From positions 1 through 41,571 of the forward strand of contig CAIKVH010000137.1 in NCBI GenBank assembly GCA_903830725.1: DNA of 41,571 nucleotides. The letters run 5' to 3'. Made by a program: the position numbers and the translations under genes. Origin of the DNA: an uncultured Burkholderiales bacterium. Its GTDB lineage: Bacteria > Pseudomonadota > Gammaproteobacteria > Burkholderiales > Burkholderiaceae_C. Positions 9,002-19,193 of the stretch are shown here, piece after piece (within the stretch, counting starts at the first letter, position 1; the number at the start of each line of letters is the position of its first letter). Below the pieces are notes generated by a model that was not told the origin of the DNA, made no database searches, and saw only the letters and a program-made list of their open reading frames with translations.

Positions 9002-10297
9002 ATGAAGCGCGGTTTTTACACGATTATGTCAGCTCAGTTTTTCAGCTCTTTGGCTGATAACGCGCTGTTTGTTGTAGCTGTCGAACTCCTAAGGGCCAAG
9101 GACGGGCCCGAGTGGACTCGGGCTGCGTTGGTGCCCATGTTTGCACTCTTTTATGTTATCTTGGCCCCTTTTGTTGGCGCCCTTGCTGACTCTCGCCCCA
9201 AAGGACAAGTTATGTTCGCAAGCAACGCCGTTAAGGTGTTGGGGTGTTTAATGATGCTATTTGGCGCGTATCCTCTTGCGGCTTATGCGGTCGTTGGGCT
9301 AGGTGCTGCAGCTTACTCGCCAGCCAAATACGGGCTACTCACCGAATTGTTACCGACCTCCCAATTGGTTAAAGCCAACGGTTGGATTGAAGGGCTCACT
9401 ATTGCATCCATTATTTTGGGAGTGGTTTTGGGCGGGCAATTAGTTGGCGCCGATATCTCAAACTTTTTGCTTTCTTTTGACCTACCAGGCTTTGAAACTG
9501 TGGACACGCCCCCTGAGGCGGCTATTTGCGTACTTATTTTTATCTACGGCTTGGCCGCTTGGTTTAATCGCCAAATCCCATTAACGCTTGCGGTTATGCG
9601 GCCGTTTAAACAAAATCCGGCTCACACTAATATTACCAATTTAATCGAACTCATCAACGATTTCTGGAGCTGCAATACAAGGTTATGGAAGGACAAGTTA
9701 GGACAAATTTCTTTATCTACTACCACCCTTTTTTGGGGGGTCAGTGGCAACCTTCGTTACATTGTTTTAGCTTGGAGTGCAGTCGCTCTCAGTTACACAA
9801 CAGTCCAAGCCGCGTCCCTTGTAGGTGTCGTCGCCATTGGTACGGCCGTGGGGGCTTTGATTGCTTCTATGAAAGCGCGTCTTGATCATGCGCCTCAAGT
9901 AATTCCCTTGGGTATCTTGATGGGCCTGCTGGTTCTTGGCATGAACTTCATTACAAATGTATGGGTTGTGATCCCTTTTCTGATTCTGCTTGGCGGCCTA
10001 GGGGGCTATATGGTCGTTCCGATGAACGCGCTACTCCAACACCGAGGGCATCACTTAATGGGAGCTGGTCGATCGATTGCGGTACAAAACTTTAATGAGC
10101 AAGTCTGTATTTTGACACTCGGTGGTCTATATGCCTACTCTACTAGTTTGGGACTAAGCGCCTTTGGCGCTATCAGTTGCTTTGGTTTACTGGTTACCTT
10201 AACAATGTGGCTCATCTACCGCTGGCATGCCTTCAATCATGCCCACCACCGTCATGAATTAGCGACGTTAATTGTTAGCACTCGCCACGACGATTAA
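9002..10297 (+). CDS. lplT: Lysophospholipid transporter LplT
   Basis: LplT is a major-facilitator-type flippase of the inner membrane that brings lysophospholipids back to the cytoplasmic leaflet for re-acylation. The 431-residue product starts with the characteristic MKRGFYTIMSAQFFSSLADN and continues with FALFYVILAPFVGALADSRP, the loop between the first helices typical of this family. About twelve hydrophobic segments are evident, and the conserved GAAAYSPAKYGLLTELLP segment follows the third. The usual partner, the acyltransferase/acyl-ACP synthetase Aas, is neither fused nor adjacent. It is divergent from alr, an arrangement I recall from other Betaproteobacteria, and convergent with glcF. 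Confidence 0.92.
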   Translation: MKRGFYTIMSAQFFSSLADNALFVVAVELLRAKDGPEWTRAALVPMFALFYVILAPFVGALADSRPKGQVMFASNAVKVLGCLMMLFGAYPLAAYAVVGLGAAAYSPAKYGLLTELLPTSQLVKANGWIEGLTIASIILGVVLGGQLVGADISNFLLSFDLPGFETVDTPPEAAICVLIFIYGLAAWFNRQIPLTLAVMRPFKQNPAHTNITNLIELINDFWSCNTRLWKDKLGQISLSTTTLFWGVSGNLRYIVLAWSAVALSYTTVQAASLVGVVAIGTAVGALIASMKARLDHAPQVIPLGILMGLLVLGMNFITNVWVVIPFLILLGGLGGYMVVPMNALLQHRGHHLMGAGRSIAVQNFNEQVCILTLGGLYAYSTSLGLSAFGAISCFGLLVTLTMWLIYRWHAFNHAHHRHELATLIVSTRHDD

Positions 10298-10356
10298 AGA
10301 TTAGGGTCGAGTTTGCAGGCCCTTGCCGAATAGCTCAATTAGATTTTAGTAACGAA

Positions 10357-11709
10357 TTATCCGGGCAAGGGCAACTCCAACGCTGCATCTATTAACTCTA
10401 CCCAGTGTTGAACGGGCAAGCCTGTGCCACTTTGCAGATGCGCAATACAGCCTACATTTGCGCTGAGTAGGCCCCTAGGGTTGAGCGACTCCAATTGCTC
10501 TAGTTTTCGCAATTTGAGCGTATTTGCGAGATTCGGATTTAATACGGAATAAGTGCCAGCCGAACCACAGCACAAATGCGATTCTTGGCTAGCCATTTGT
10601 ACATCAAATCCTAAGTCAGTCAATAGCTTAGGAACGCCCTCTTTGATACCTTGCCCGTGTTGAAGTGTGCACGGAGGGTGATAGGCTTGTAGCCCCTTCT
10701 CTTGTATCTTAAGGCTACTGAGTCTGGATTTAAGTTTTGTAACTGCTGCGCCTTGAGCAGTCATCCACTCAGATAAATCTTGAGTAGCATTGGAGACAAT
10801 GATTGCTTTCCCGGCGTAATTGGGGTCGCAAGATAACAAATGCGCGTATTCTTTAACGCTCACCCCGCAACCGGACGCAGTCATCACGAGCGCCTCTACG
10901 CCACTTTGCAATAGGGGCCACCAAGCATCAATGTTATTTCGCATTTGATCGAGCGCGGCCTCTTGAGCATTCAGATGATGGGACAAGGCTCCACAACAGC
11001 CGGCCCCCTTTGCATATAAAACCTGCACCCCCATAGCCTCCAAAACATTGGCCGTAGCGGCATTGATATTGGGCGCCATCGCAGGTTGAACACAGCCCGC
11101 CAATAGCAAAACTTGTCGCCTCGGCTGACCATCTGCCGTAGCATCTGAAGTAGCATCCACTTTAGCAGTAACGGTTTCCCTGCGCTTTAATTGCTCCAAG
11201 TCTTGTGCACTGGAGACAAGGGGAATGTTTTTAGGCCTCACAGACCGGGTACGCTTTGGTATCTTTGCCTTTAAAAAAGAAGGCAGCAATGGCCTAACAC
11301 TCTGCCCCACGGTCATTGCGTAGCCAAAAAGAGAGGACGTCAATCCCTTTCTTAGCGACCAACGGATTATTTGCTGATGATAAGGTCGCTTTACTTTTTC
11401 CTCAACGATCTGGCGTCCAATATCTATGAGCCGCCCGTACTGAACCCCACTTGGACAGGTGGTTTCACAATTTCGACATGTCAAACAACGATCTAAATGG
11501 AGTTGGGTTTTGGCGGTTGGAGTCTCCCCCTCCAAAGTTTGTTTGATAAGATAAATTCTTCCCCTGGGACTATCTAACTCATCGCCCAAAAGTTGATAAG
11601 TCGGACAAGTTGCTGTACAAAACCCGCAGTGCACGCACTTTCTGAGTATGGACTCCGCTTCGCGCCCTTCAGTCGTGTTTTTGTATTCCGTAGCCAGTGT
11701 TGTTTGCAT
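10357..11709 (-). CDS. glcF: Glycolate oxidase iron-sulfur subunit GlcF
   Basis: GlcF carries electrons from the flavin subunits of glycolate oxidase towards the respiratory chain. Two complete 4Fe-4S ferredoxin-type motifs are present, C25-C28-C31-C35P and C75-C78-C81-C85P. The protein also has the two CCG domains of the HdrB/GlpC type, with CCGALSHH at 237-244 and CCGSAGTYS at 379-387. At 450 residues it is longer than the ~407 of E. coli, the excess being a basic, low-complexity stretch at about residues 145-195 between the ferredoxin and CCG parts. glcE lies 63 bp upstream on the same strand, but glcD is missing from the cluster. A related CCG protein of another FAD oxidase is possible, but pairing with GlcE makes GlcF the best call. 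Confidence 0.92.
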   Translation of the reverse strand: MQTTLATEYKNTTEGREAESILRKCVHCGFCTATCPTYQLLGDELDSPRGRIYLIKQTLEGETPTAKTQLHLDRCLTCRNCETTCPSGVQYGRLIDIGRQIVEEKVKRPYHQQIIRWSLRKGLTSSLFGYAMTVGQSVRPLLPSFLKAKIPKRTRSVRPKNIPLVSSAQDLEQLKRRETVTAKVDATSDATADGQPRRQVLLLAGCVQPAMAPNINAATANVLEAMGVQVLYAKGAGCCGALSHHLNAQEAALDQMRNNIDAWWPLLQSGVEALVMTASGCGVSVKEYAHLLSCDPNYAGKAIIVSNATQDLSEWMTAQGAAVTKLKSRLSSLKIQEKGLQAYHPPCTLQHGQGIKEGVPKLLTDLGFDVQMASQESHLCCGSAGTYSVLNPNLANTLKLRKLEQLESLNPRGLLSANVGCIAHLQSGTGLPVQHWVELIDAALELPLPG

Positions 11710-11772
11710 AAAATTTACGGTGTTGACGTAAGTAGGCTGAAACTTTAATACTTCAATCTAACGATTTCCCAA

Positions 11773-12987
11773 TTAAATTTCAAGTCTACCTGTATTGAAT
11801 AAGCCCCATGGATCAAATTCTCGTTGTAGTGATCTTTGTATTTTGCGCTGAACCAAAGACAATGGGGTAAATACGCCAACTTCTTTGTCCATTTGCGCAT
11901 TTCCTTCACTGACTCGCCACAGGGTTGCATGCCCACCTGCCTCCTGGGCACTTGCCTTAATATATTCGGAAGAACCACTTGGAGCCCATATCCAACGCAA
12001 TCCAGCATTCCACTCCAGACACTGAGGCTTGAAGGGGTCCACGCTTTTAATGACCAATTCGGGGGTTTTCTGCGGCACTGATAGACGCCACAAGCAGTCT
12101 GTAGCAGACGGGGCAAATGTATAGAACTCTAAAGTTTGGTTTTTATGTCCATCCCAAAATTTCTCTGCTACTGAATTTTGAAGGATTTGAACAGATGTCC
12201 CTCGGTTCTTACATTGATTAAAAATTCTTTGTTCCCCAGAATTTACTGCAGCAACGGCTCCCCTTAGACGAATCCATAATTGCCCAGACGCTCCCTGATT
12301 CGCTAAGCCCTGCCAAACACTTGCGTTCAATGGCAATGAAGTCGCCCCCCATTCGTTCAATAAATCTATTGCACTTTGCTGGCCCACATTCATAACTATG
12401 GTTTGCTCCGCCAAGGCTTTGGGCAATACTTTTAGTGAAACCTCTGTCACTAGTCCTAAAGTTCCCCACGATCCACTCAGTAGTCGTGACACATCATAGC
12501 CCGCAACATTCTTCATGACTTGGCCGCCAAAAGTTAAGTGTTGTCCCTTTCCATTAATCATTTTCAATCCAAGCACATAGTCACGCACTCCGCCGCACGA
12601 TGCGCGAGATGGGCCACTTAACCCACTGGCCACAGCACCGCCGATTGTCGACAGCCCGTTAAAGTTAGGCGCTTCGAAGGCTAAATACTGCCCCTGTTCA
12701 GCCAATACAGATTCAACTTCAGCTAAAGGAGTTCCCGCTTTAACCGTGATGTACAACTCACTCGGCTCATAATTTAATATGCCCAGCAAACCATGGGTGC
12801 TTAAAGGTGCGCCCCTAGTGTTGGCGCCATAAAAATCTTTACTTCCCCCACCCGTTATCTTGTAAGGGAATATTGCAGATTGATTATTTGTTTTTTCCAG
12901 ATCTGGCGATTCAGCCTCTAACTTAGCACACTGATCTGCGGCTTCTTTAATTTGCTCCAACAACTCTTTTTCAGTTGGGTTATTCAT
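11773..12987 (-). CDS. glcE: Glycolate oxidase FAD-binding subunit GlcE
   Basis: GlcE is the smaller FAD-binding subunit of glycolate oxidase, which converts glycolate to glyoxylate. The FAD-binding (PCMH-type) domain covers roughly residues 40-220: GGGSKDFYG, the LAFEAPNFNGLSTIGGAVASG segment, GVRDYVLGLKMINGKG and KNVAGYDVSRLLSGSWGTLG, all typical of GlcE. The C-terminus FDPWGLFNTGRL matches the usual end of this family. A GGGAG five bases before the ATG at 12987 fixes the start (MNNPTEKELL); the longer TTG frame from 12999 would begin inside that ribosome binding site. Length is then 404, close to the usual size. gapA is upstream on the same strand with 162 bp between, and no glcD is next to it. 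Confidence 0.93.
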   Translation of the reverse strand: MNNPTEKELLEQIKEAADQCAKLEAESPDLEKTNNQSAIFPYKITGGGSKDFYGANTRGAPLSTHGLLGILNYEPSELYITVKAGTPLAEVESVLAEQGQYLAFEAPNFNGLSTIGGAVASGLSGPSRASCGGVRDYVLGLKMINGKGQHLTFGGQVMKNVAGYDVSRLLSGSWGTLGLVTEVSLKVLPKALAEQTIVMNVGQQSAIDLLNEWGATSLPLNASVWQGLANQGASGQLWIRLRGAVAAVNSGEQRIFNQCKNRGTSVQILQNSVAEKFWDGHKNQTLEFYTFAPSATDCLWRLSVPQKTPELVIKSVDPFKPQCLEWNAGLRWIWAPSGSSEYIKASAQEAGGHATLWRVSEGNAQMDKEVGVFTPLSLVQRKIQRSLQREFDPWGLFNTGRLEI

Positions 12988-12992
12988 TCGAT

Positions 12993-12997
12993 CTCCC
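12993..12997 (-). promoter_or_regulatory. Ribosome binding site that sets the glcE start
   Basis: GGGAG on the minus strand stands five bases upstream of the ATG at 12987. It excludes the in-frame TTG at 12999, which lies upstream of the site itself. Confidence 0.75.
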
Positions 12998-13082
12998 AAG
13001 AAATTATTGGAATTACTTTATTCAAGTTTGTAGTTAATTTGGCGAACTTCTGTTTAAAAGCCACAATTGTTCTTCATTAAGG

Positions 13083-13100
13083 CCAACCCTTTTGGGTTAG
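13083..13100 (-). terminator. Hairpin between gapA and glcE, possible weak terminator or processing site
   Basis: Read on the minus strand, CTAACCC and GGGTTGG pair across an AAAA loop, a seven-pair stem with one G-U wobble. No T-run follows, so it is not a classical intrinsic terminator. It may attenuate read-through from gapA or protect the gapA transcript end. Confidence 0.25.
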
Positions 13101-13149
13101 AGGATTAGGAGAAAAGGACGGTAGGCCCTTTGAAGAATCAGAGCTCACT

Positions 13150-14196
<1,047 letters not shown>

Positions 14197-14324
14197 TTAA
14201 GCTATATCCTGCCTACCGCTCTTGTTATTCGCCCCATCCAGGCTTGGATTACTTTTGATGAAAACCCTTTATTTTACTGCCCCCGTAAATTACACTGTAA
14301 GTTTTTATTTTATAACTTAGCATT

Positions 14325-15077
14325 TTGTTAAATACAAATCTTTCAAGAGCCATAATTTTGGCTGCCGGCAGGGGGGAAAGGATGCGCCCTCTGACTGACA
14401 CCACGCCCAAACCCCTGCTGAGCGTTAAGGGTCTCCCGCTTCTTTCGGCACATCTGAATGCTTTTCAATTGGCTGGCTACACAGATGTAGTCATAAATAC
14501 CGCTTGGCTTGAGGACAAAATTACAGATCATTATGGTCCCACTCTTACCCCTCGAGCCCCACTTTACCAACCCGTTCAAATTCATTATTCGCGGGAAGGA
14601 AAAGATTTTGGGCATGCCCTTGAGACTGCGGGGGGGATCGTTCGAGCCTTACCGTTACTAGATAATGCTTTTTGGGCTATAGCTGGTGACATCTATATTC
14701 CGGGATTTATTTTTTCATATCAGGTGCTTGAACAGTTTGCAACTACCCCCCATTTAGCTCATCTGTTTTTAGTGCCCAACCCAGCTCACAATCCAGGTGG
14801 CGATTTCGGACTCGACGACAACGGCCACGCCTTAGATTTACCCCTTACCGACTCTCGTCCAAGATTTACTTATTCATCCATCGGTTTGTTTAAAAAAACA
14901 CTTTTCCACCCCCCCTTTTGCTCTATCGAGCCGGGGAATCCGGTCGGCTCCAAGGCGTCCCTTGCGCCGATTTTGCGAAAGGCTATGGACCTAAAGCTTG
15001 TAAGCGCAGAAATGCTAAAAAGTCCCTGGACAGATGTTGGCACCCCGGAACGGCTAGCTGAATTAAACTCTATTTAA
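14325..15077 (+). CDS. murU: Nucleotidyltransferase, probably N-acetylmuramate-1-phosphate uridylyltransferase MurU
   Basis: A sugar-phosphate nucleotidyltransferase with the signature LAAGRGERMRPLTDTTPKPLL (residues 12-32; the GxGxRMxP...PK pattern binds the nucleotide) and the metal-binding AGDIY about 120 residues in. At 250 residues it has the short form of MurU, which makes UDP-N-acetylmuramate in the peptidoglycan recycling route that bypasses MurA. A position just before pepP is also usual for murU in Betaproteobacteria. The usual partner amgK, encoding the sugar kinase, is not adjacent. The only available start before the nucleotide-binding loop is a TTG at 14325, because a TAA lies four codons upstream. 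A mannose-1-phosphate guanylyltransferase-like activity is the main alternative. Confidence 0.7.
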   Translation: MLNTNLSRAIILAAGRGERMRPLTDTTPKPLLSVKGLPLLSAHLNAFQLAGYTDVVINTAWLEDKITDHYGPTLTPRAPLYQPVQIHYSREGKDFGHALETAGGIVRALPLLDNAFWAIAGDIYIPGFIFSYQVLEQFATTPHLAHLFLVPNPAHNPGGDFGLDDNGHALDLPLTDSRPRFTYSSIGLFKKTLFHPPFCSIEPGNPVGSKASLAPILRKAMDLKLVSAEMLKSPWTDVGTPERLAELNSI

Positions 15078-15101
15078 CTAAATTCACACTTACTTCACTA
15101 T

Positions 15102-16466
15102 ATGTCTACGCATACACTGTATCCATCTGAGCTCTACCGCGCACGTCGAAAAAAATTAGCTACCTTACTTGGCTCAAACGGTGTCGCAATCATCCCAACG
15201 GCTGACGAACAGCCAAGGAACCGAGATAGTGACTTTTTGTTTCGACATGACAGTTATTTTTATTATTTAACCGGGTTCACAGAACCCAACGCGGTTTTGG
15301 TTGTATTTGCAAACGGTGACAGTACTCTTTTTTGTCAACCCAAGGATCTGGAGCGCGAGATTTGGGACGGTTACCGCCTAGGCCCTGATTCTGCAGTACC
15401 TTCGCTGGGCATCACTACTGCGCACTCCATCCGTGATATCGATACTCAAATGCCGATCATGCTTGAAAATGCCTCCTCGCTTTGGTATCCCTTTACTATT
15501 CACAAAGGCCTGTCCCAACGGATTGAGGGTTGGTTTAAAACTGTTTTATCCAAAAGCCGCTCTGGTATCACATCCCCCAATATGCTTTGTGATGTATGCT
15601 GTTTATTAGATGAAATGCGTCTAATCAAAGATTCGCACGAAATTGATCTTATGAGAAAGGCTGCTCAAATAAGCGCGCAAGGTCATATAAAAGCGATGCA
15701 GTTTTGTTCCTCCAGTATTAAACAAAACTTAGCGTTATGCGAATATCATTTGGATGCCGAATTGCTTTATGAGTTCAGACGCAACGGTTCCGAATATCCG
15801 GCTTATGCCTCCATTGTTGCCTCTGGTGCCAATGCCTGTGTATTGCACTACCGTGCTGACAAAGCCCCCATTGTTGATGGTGATTTGGTTTTAATTGATG
15901 CGGGTTGTGAATACGCTAGTTACGCCGGAGATATAACTCGGACTTTCCCAGCGAATGGCAGATTTAGTAAATCTCAAAGGGCCGTTTATGATGTCGTTTT
16001 AGAGAGCCAATACGCAGCCGTTGGCGCAACCCGTGCTGGAGCACTGTTCACTGACCCACACCAGGCAGCTCTGAAAGTACTTTCCAAAGGATTGCTGGAT
16101 CTGGGAATTTTAAATCGCAATGAGCACGGCGGGGTGGACGACGTAATCGAAAACAAACATTATTTTCCTTATTTTATGCACAGGACCAGTCACTGGCTAG
16201 GCATGGATGTTCATGACTGTGGCTCCTATATAGAACCTATCAATACAGGGTCACTTAATTCTGTCTCTCCTCGCGTATTGCAACCAGGCATGGTTCTAAC
16301 GATTGAACCTGGTTTGTATATCCGCCCGGCCAAAAACGTCCCCGAGGAGTTCCATAACATCGGAATTCGCATTGAGGACGACGCCTTAGTAACTAACGGG
16401 GCCTGCGAGCTTTTTTCTAGAGCCGTTCCTGTTGACGCCCTTGAAATTGAACACCTAATGTCTTAA
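15102..16466 (+). CDS. pepP: Xaa-Pro aminopeptidase P
   Basis: A cytosolic dinuclear-metal peptidase that removes the N-terminal residue when proline is second. The N-terminal domain (residues ~7-150) opens with YPSELYRARRKKLA and includes RDSDFLFRHDSYFYYLTGF. The C-terminal pita-bread domain carries all five metal ligands: D266 and D277 (LIDAGCEYASYAGDITRTF), H364 (SHWLGMDVHD), E402 (IEPGLYI) and E425 (GIRIEDD). At 454 residues it is a little longer than the E. coli enzyme. It lies 24 bp after the murU-like gene on the same strand; in relatives pepP is followed by ubiquinone hydroxylase genes, which are absent here. Confidence 0.95.
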   Translation: MSTHTLYPSELYRARRKKLATLLGSNGVAIIPTADEQPRNRDSDFLFRHDSYFYYLTGFTEPNAVLVVFANGDSTLFCQPKDLEREIWDGYRLGPDSAVPSLGITTAHSIRDIDTQMPIMLENASSLWYPFTIHKGLSQRIEGWFKTVLSKSRSGITSPNMLCDVCCLLDEMRLIKDSHEIDLMRKAAQISAQGHIKAMQFCSSSIKQNLALCEYHLDAELLYEFRRNGSEYPAYASIVASGANACVLHYRADKAPIVDGDLVLIDAGCEYASYAGDITRTFPANGRFSKSQRAVYDVVLESQYAAVGATRAGALFTDPHQAALKVLSKGLLDLGILNRNEHGGVDDVIENKHYFPYFMHRTSHWLGMDVHDCGSYIEPINTGSLNSVSPRVLQPGMVLTIEPGLYIRPAKNVPEEFHNIGIRIEDDALVTNGACELFSRAVPVDALEIEHLMS

Positions 16467-16613
16467 GTTGTCCCCAAACAAACACGCTTCAAAGCTTCCA
16501 TAATTTTTTGACTTTGAAACTAATTCTCTGTTTTTGAAACTTTGCGTTCTTGTAAGCCTACAATCTACGCCTTTGCTTGATTTTCCATTTTTTCAAGCAT
16601 CTTATCGGTTTTC

Positions 16614-16617
16614 GGAG
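16614..16617 (+). promoter_or_regulatory. Ribosome binding site that sets the maeB start
   Basis: GGAG lies five bases before the ATG at 16623. The alternative GTG at 16617 overlaps this site and so is unlikely to be used. Confidence 0.7.
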
Positions 16618-16622
16618 TGACT

Positions 16623-18980
16623 ATGGCCAATGATATAAACCCCCAATCTAAGCTCACGAGTTCGGAGATGCCTCCTGTAGATGCTCACCAAGCAGCAAGG
16701 CAGGAGCTACGTCGTGCAGCGCTCGAGTATCACGAGTTTCCTACACCCGGAAAAGTTTCCATACAAGCGACCAAACAACTTATAAATCAACATGACCTCG
16801 CCTTGGCATACACACCAGGAGTCGCTGCACCTTGTGAGGAGATTGTCAAAGACCCGAATGCCGCATTTCGCTACACCAGCCGCGGGAACCTTGTTGCTGT
16901 AATTACCAACGGTACCGCTGTTTTAGGTCTGGGTGACATTGGCCCACTTGCTTCTAAGCCTGTTATGGAGGGCAAGGGAGTTCTATTTAAAAAATTCGCT
17001 GGCATTGATGTTTTTGATATAGAAATCAATGAAAAGAATTTAGATAAATTAGTTGACACTATTGCTTCCTTGGAGCCAACATTTGGGGGCATCAATTTAG
17101 AGGACATTAAAGCGCCTGATTGCTTTTATGTTGAACGAAAATTACGTGAGCGCATGAAAATTCCTGTCTTTCATGACGATCAACACGGTACAGCTATCGT
17201 GGTAGGGGCGGCTATCATCAGCGGTTTAAAAGTTGTCGGCAAGGACATTACAAAAGTTAAGTTTGTAACATCCGGTGCTGGTGCTGCGGCGTTGGCGTGT
17301 TTGAATTTACTTTTAAAGCTTGGACTACCCAGAGAGAATATTTTCGTAACTGATCTTGCCGGCGTTGTGTACAAAGGTCGTACAGAACTGATGGACGAGG
17401 ACAAGATTCAATTTGCTCAAGACACCTCAGCCCGCTCCTTATCTGATGTTATTCAAAATGCCGATGTTTTCCTTGGGCTATCGGCTGGGGGTGTTTTAAA
17501 AGCTGAAATGGTTGCCAAAATGGCTCCCAAACCACTTATTCTTGCGCTCGCGAACCCGACACCAGAGATATTGCCCGATGAGGTTGCATCCGTTCGATCT
17601 GATGCCGTTATTGCAACTGGACGTTCGGACTTCCCCAATCAAGTCAATAATGTTTTATGTTTCCCGTATATTTTCAGAGGTGCACTTGACGCGGGTGCTT
17701 CAACTATTACGACTGAAATGGAGATCGCTGCTGTTTATGCAATTGCTGACCTTGCTCAAGCAGAACAAAGTGAAGTCGTCGCTGCCGCTTACTCAGGTGA
17801 GGTTCTAGCCTTTGGTCCTGAATACCTCATACCTAAGCCCTTTGATCCGCGCTTGATGATCAAAATTGCCCCTGCTGTCGCTAAGGCAGCTCACGAAAGT
17901 GGTGTTGCCCTGCGCCCCATTCTTGATTTTGATGCTTATCGCGAGAAATTACAAAGTTTCGTTTACGCTTCGGGTTCTGCAATGAAACCAATCTACGAAG
18001 CGGCTAAGAAAGCAAACAAAAAACGAGTTGCTTTTGCTGAAGGCGAAGACGAGCGGGTTTTACGTGCTGTTCAAATTGTAATAGACGAAGGACTTGCGAT
18101 CCCGACCCTCATCGGTAGACCGGCTATTATTGCCCAGCGAATCAAACAATTTGGTCTGCGTTTGAGAGAAGGGGTTGACTATGCTGTTGTCAACGTCGAA
18201 CAGGATCACCGGTATAAGGATTTTTGGCAAACTTACCTAAGCCTAACCGAGCGAAAAGGCGTAACGATCCAGCTCGCAAAAATTGAAATGCGCAGACGGC
18301 TCTCGCTTATTGGTGCCATGTTGCTTCATAAAAATGAGGTTGACGGTTTGATCTGCGGTACTTGGAGCACTCCTGACGTACACCTTCGTTATATTGATGA
18401 AGTAATTGGAAACCGCGCTGGCATCAGCACATATGCTTGTATGAATCTATTGCTGCTTCCTGAGCGACAACTATTCATTGTTGATACGCACATCAATGTG
18501 AATCCAACTCCCGACCAATTGTGTGAAATCACGATCATGGCCGCCCAAGAAATGCTTCGCTTCGGTATACAACCTAAGGTAGCGCTCTTATCACACTCTA
18601 ATTTCGGATCTAGTAATGACGCTTCCGCTGTAAAAATGCGAAATACGCTTGCCCTGCTTCAGAGTCGTGCACCTTGGTTAGAAATCGACGGCGAAATGCA
18701 CGGGGACTTAGCCCTCGACGCGCAGGCGAGGCACACCTCAATGCCTAACTCTACGCTCTCGGGCGATGCTAATTTATTGGTCATGCCAAACCTTGATGCG
18801 GCCAATATTTCCTACAACTTACTCAAGGTAGCCGCGGGTGGCAATATCGCGATTGGCCCAATACTCCTTGGCGCAGCTAAGCCAGTTCATATTTTGACCG
18901 CCAGTTCTACTGTACGACGCATTGTTAATATGACCGCACTCACGGTAGCCGATGCGAGCGCCCACAGGAACAGCACTTAA
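16623..18980 (+). CDS. maeB: NADP-dependent malic enzyme with phosphotransacetylase-like C-terminal domain
   Basis: It oxidatively decarboxylates malate to pyruvate with NADP+, supplying NADPH and pyruvate. The 785-residue protein has the MaeB architecture: a malic enzyme N-terminal domain ([16 protein letters not shown], tyrosine and lysine side of the active site), the metal-binding segment with [12 protein letters not shown], an NAD(P)-binding domain with [11 protein letters not shown], and from about residue 440 a phosphotransacetylase-like domain ([16 protein letters not shown] ... HSNFGSS). In known MaeB enzymes the C-terminal domain is regulatory and binds acetyl-CoA rather than acting as a transacetylase. 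Neither flanking gene is linked to it functionally, and the 156-bp upstream gap allows its own promoter. Confidence 0.94.
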   Translation: MANDINPQSKLTSSEMPPVDAHQAARQELRRAALEYHEFPTPGKVSIQATKQLINQHDLALAYTPGVAAPCEEIVKDPNAAFRYTSRGNLVAVITNGTAVLGLGDIGPLASKPVMEGKGVLFKKFAGIDVFDIEINEKNLDKLVDTIASLEPTFGGINLEDIKAPDCFYVERKLRERMKIPVFHDDQHGTAIVVGAAIISGLKVVGKDITKVKFVTSGAGAAALACLNLLLKLGLPRENIFVTDLAGVVYKGRTELMDEDKIQFAQDTSARSLSDVIQNADVFLGLSAGGVLKAEMVAKMAPKPLILALANPTPEILPDEVASVRSDAVIATGRSDFPNQVNNVLCFPYIFRGALDAGASTITTEMEIAAVYAIADLAQAEQSEVVAAAYSGEVLAFGPEYLIPKPFDPRLMIKIAPAVAKAAHESGVALRPILDFDAYREKLQSFVYASGSAMKPIYEAAKKANKKRVAFAEGEDERVLRAVQIVIDEGLAIPTLIGRPAIIAQRIKQFGLRLREGVDYAVVNVEQDHRYKDFWQTYLSLTERKGVTIQLAKIEMRRRLSLIGAMLLHKNEVDGLICGTWSTPDVHLRYIDEVIGNRAGISTYACMNLLLLPERQLFIVDTHINVNPTPDQLCEITIMAAQEMLRFGIQPKVALLSHSNFGSSNDASAVKMRNTLALLQSRAPWLEIDGEMHGDLALDAQARHTSMPNSTLSGDANLLVMPNLDAANISYNLLKVAAGGNIAIGPILLGAAKPVHILTASSTVRRIVNMTALTVADASAHRNST

Positions 18981-19183
18981 TTAGTTCTTTAGTACTCTTT
19001 GGCTTGTCTATGTCCCTTCCACCAACATATTCACTTGCCTTTTTGAAGTATTTCAGTCACACTACGCAGTTGCTAGAAACGACTAGTAACGGTGATTACT
19101 CAGGTTGCCCTTAAATGGATGGTTCTGGGTAGTTTTTCTAAAACACTTAACGGTACTTTGTGCTATTTTTTAGGAAGTAGAAC

Positions 19184-19187
19184 GGAG
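19184..19187 (+). promoter_or_regulatory. Ribosome binding site that sets the start of the barstar-like gene
   Basis: GGAG is followed after six bases by the ATG at 19194. The ATG at 19188 directly abuts it, and the frame that opens at 19092 adds 34 residues with no resemblance to the family. Confidence 0.65.
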
Positions 19188-19193
19188 ATGGAA

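Noticed and set aside
10319-10372. Inverted repeat GCCCTTGCC ... GGCAAGGGC between lplT and glcF
   Set aside because: The arms are perfect over nine bases but separated by 36 bases, one arm lies in the glcF coding end, and no T-run follows; a terminator is not supported.
16534-16564. TTGAAA and TACAAT upstream of maeB as a promoter
   Set aside because: The spacer is 19 bp, outside the favourable range, and AT-rich context makes such matches common.
19092-19193. Longer start of the barstar-like gene
   Set aside because: The added residues show no barstar similarity and a GGAG sits six bases before the ATG at 19194.
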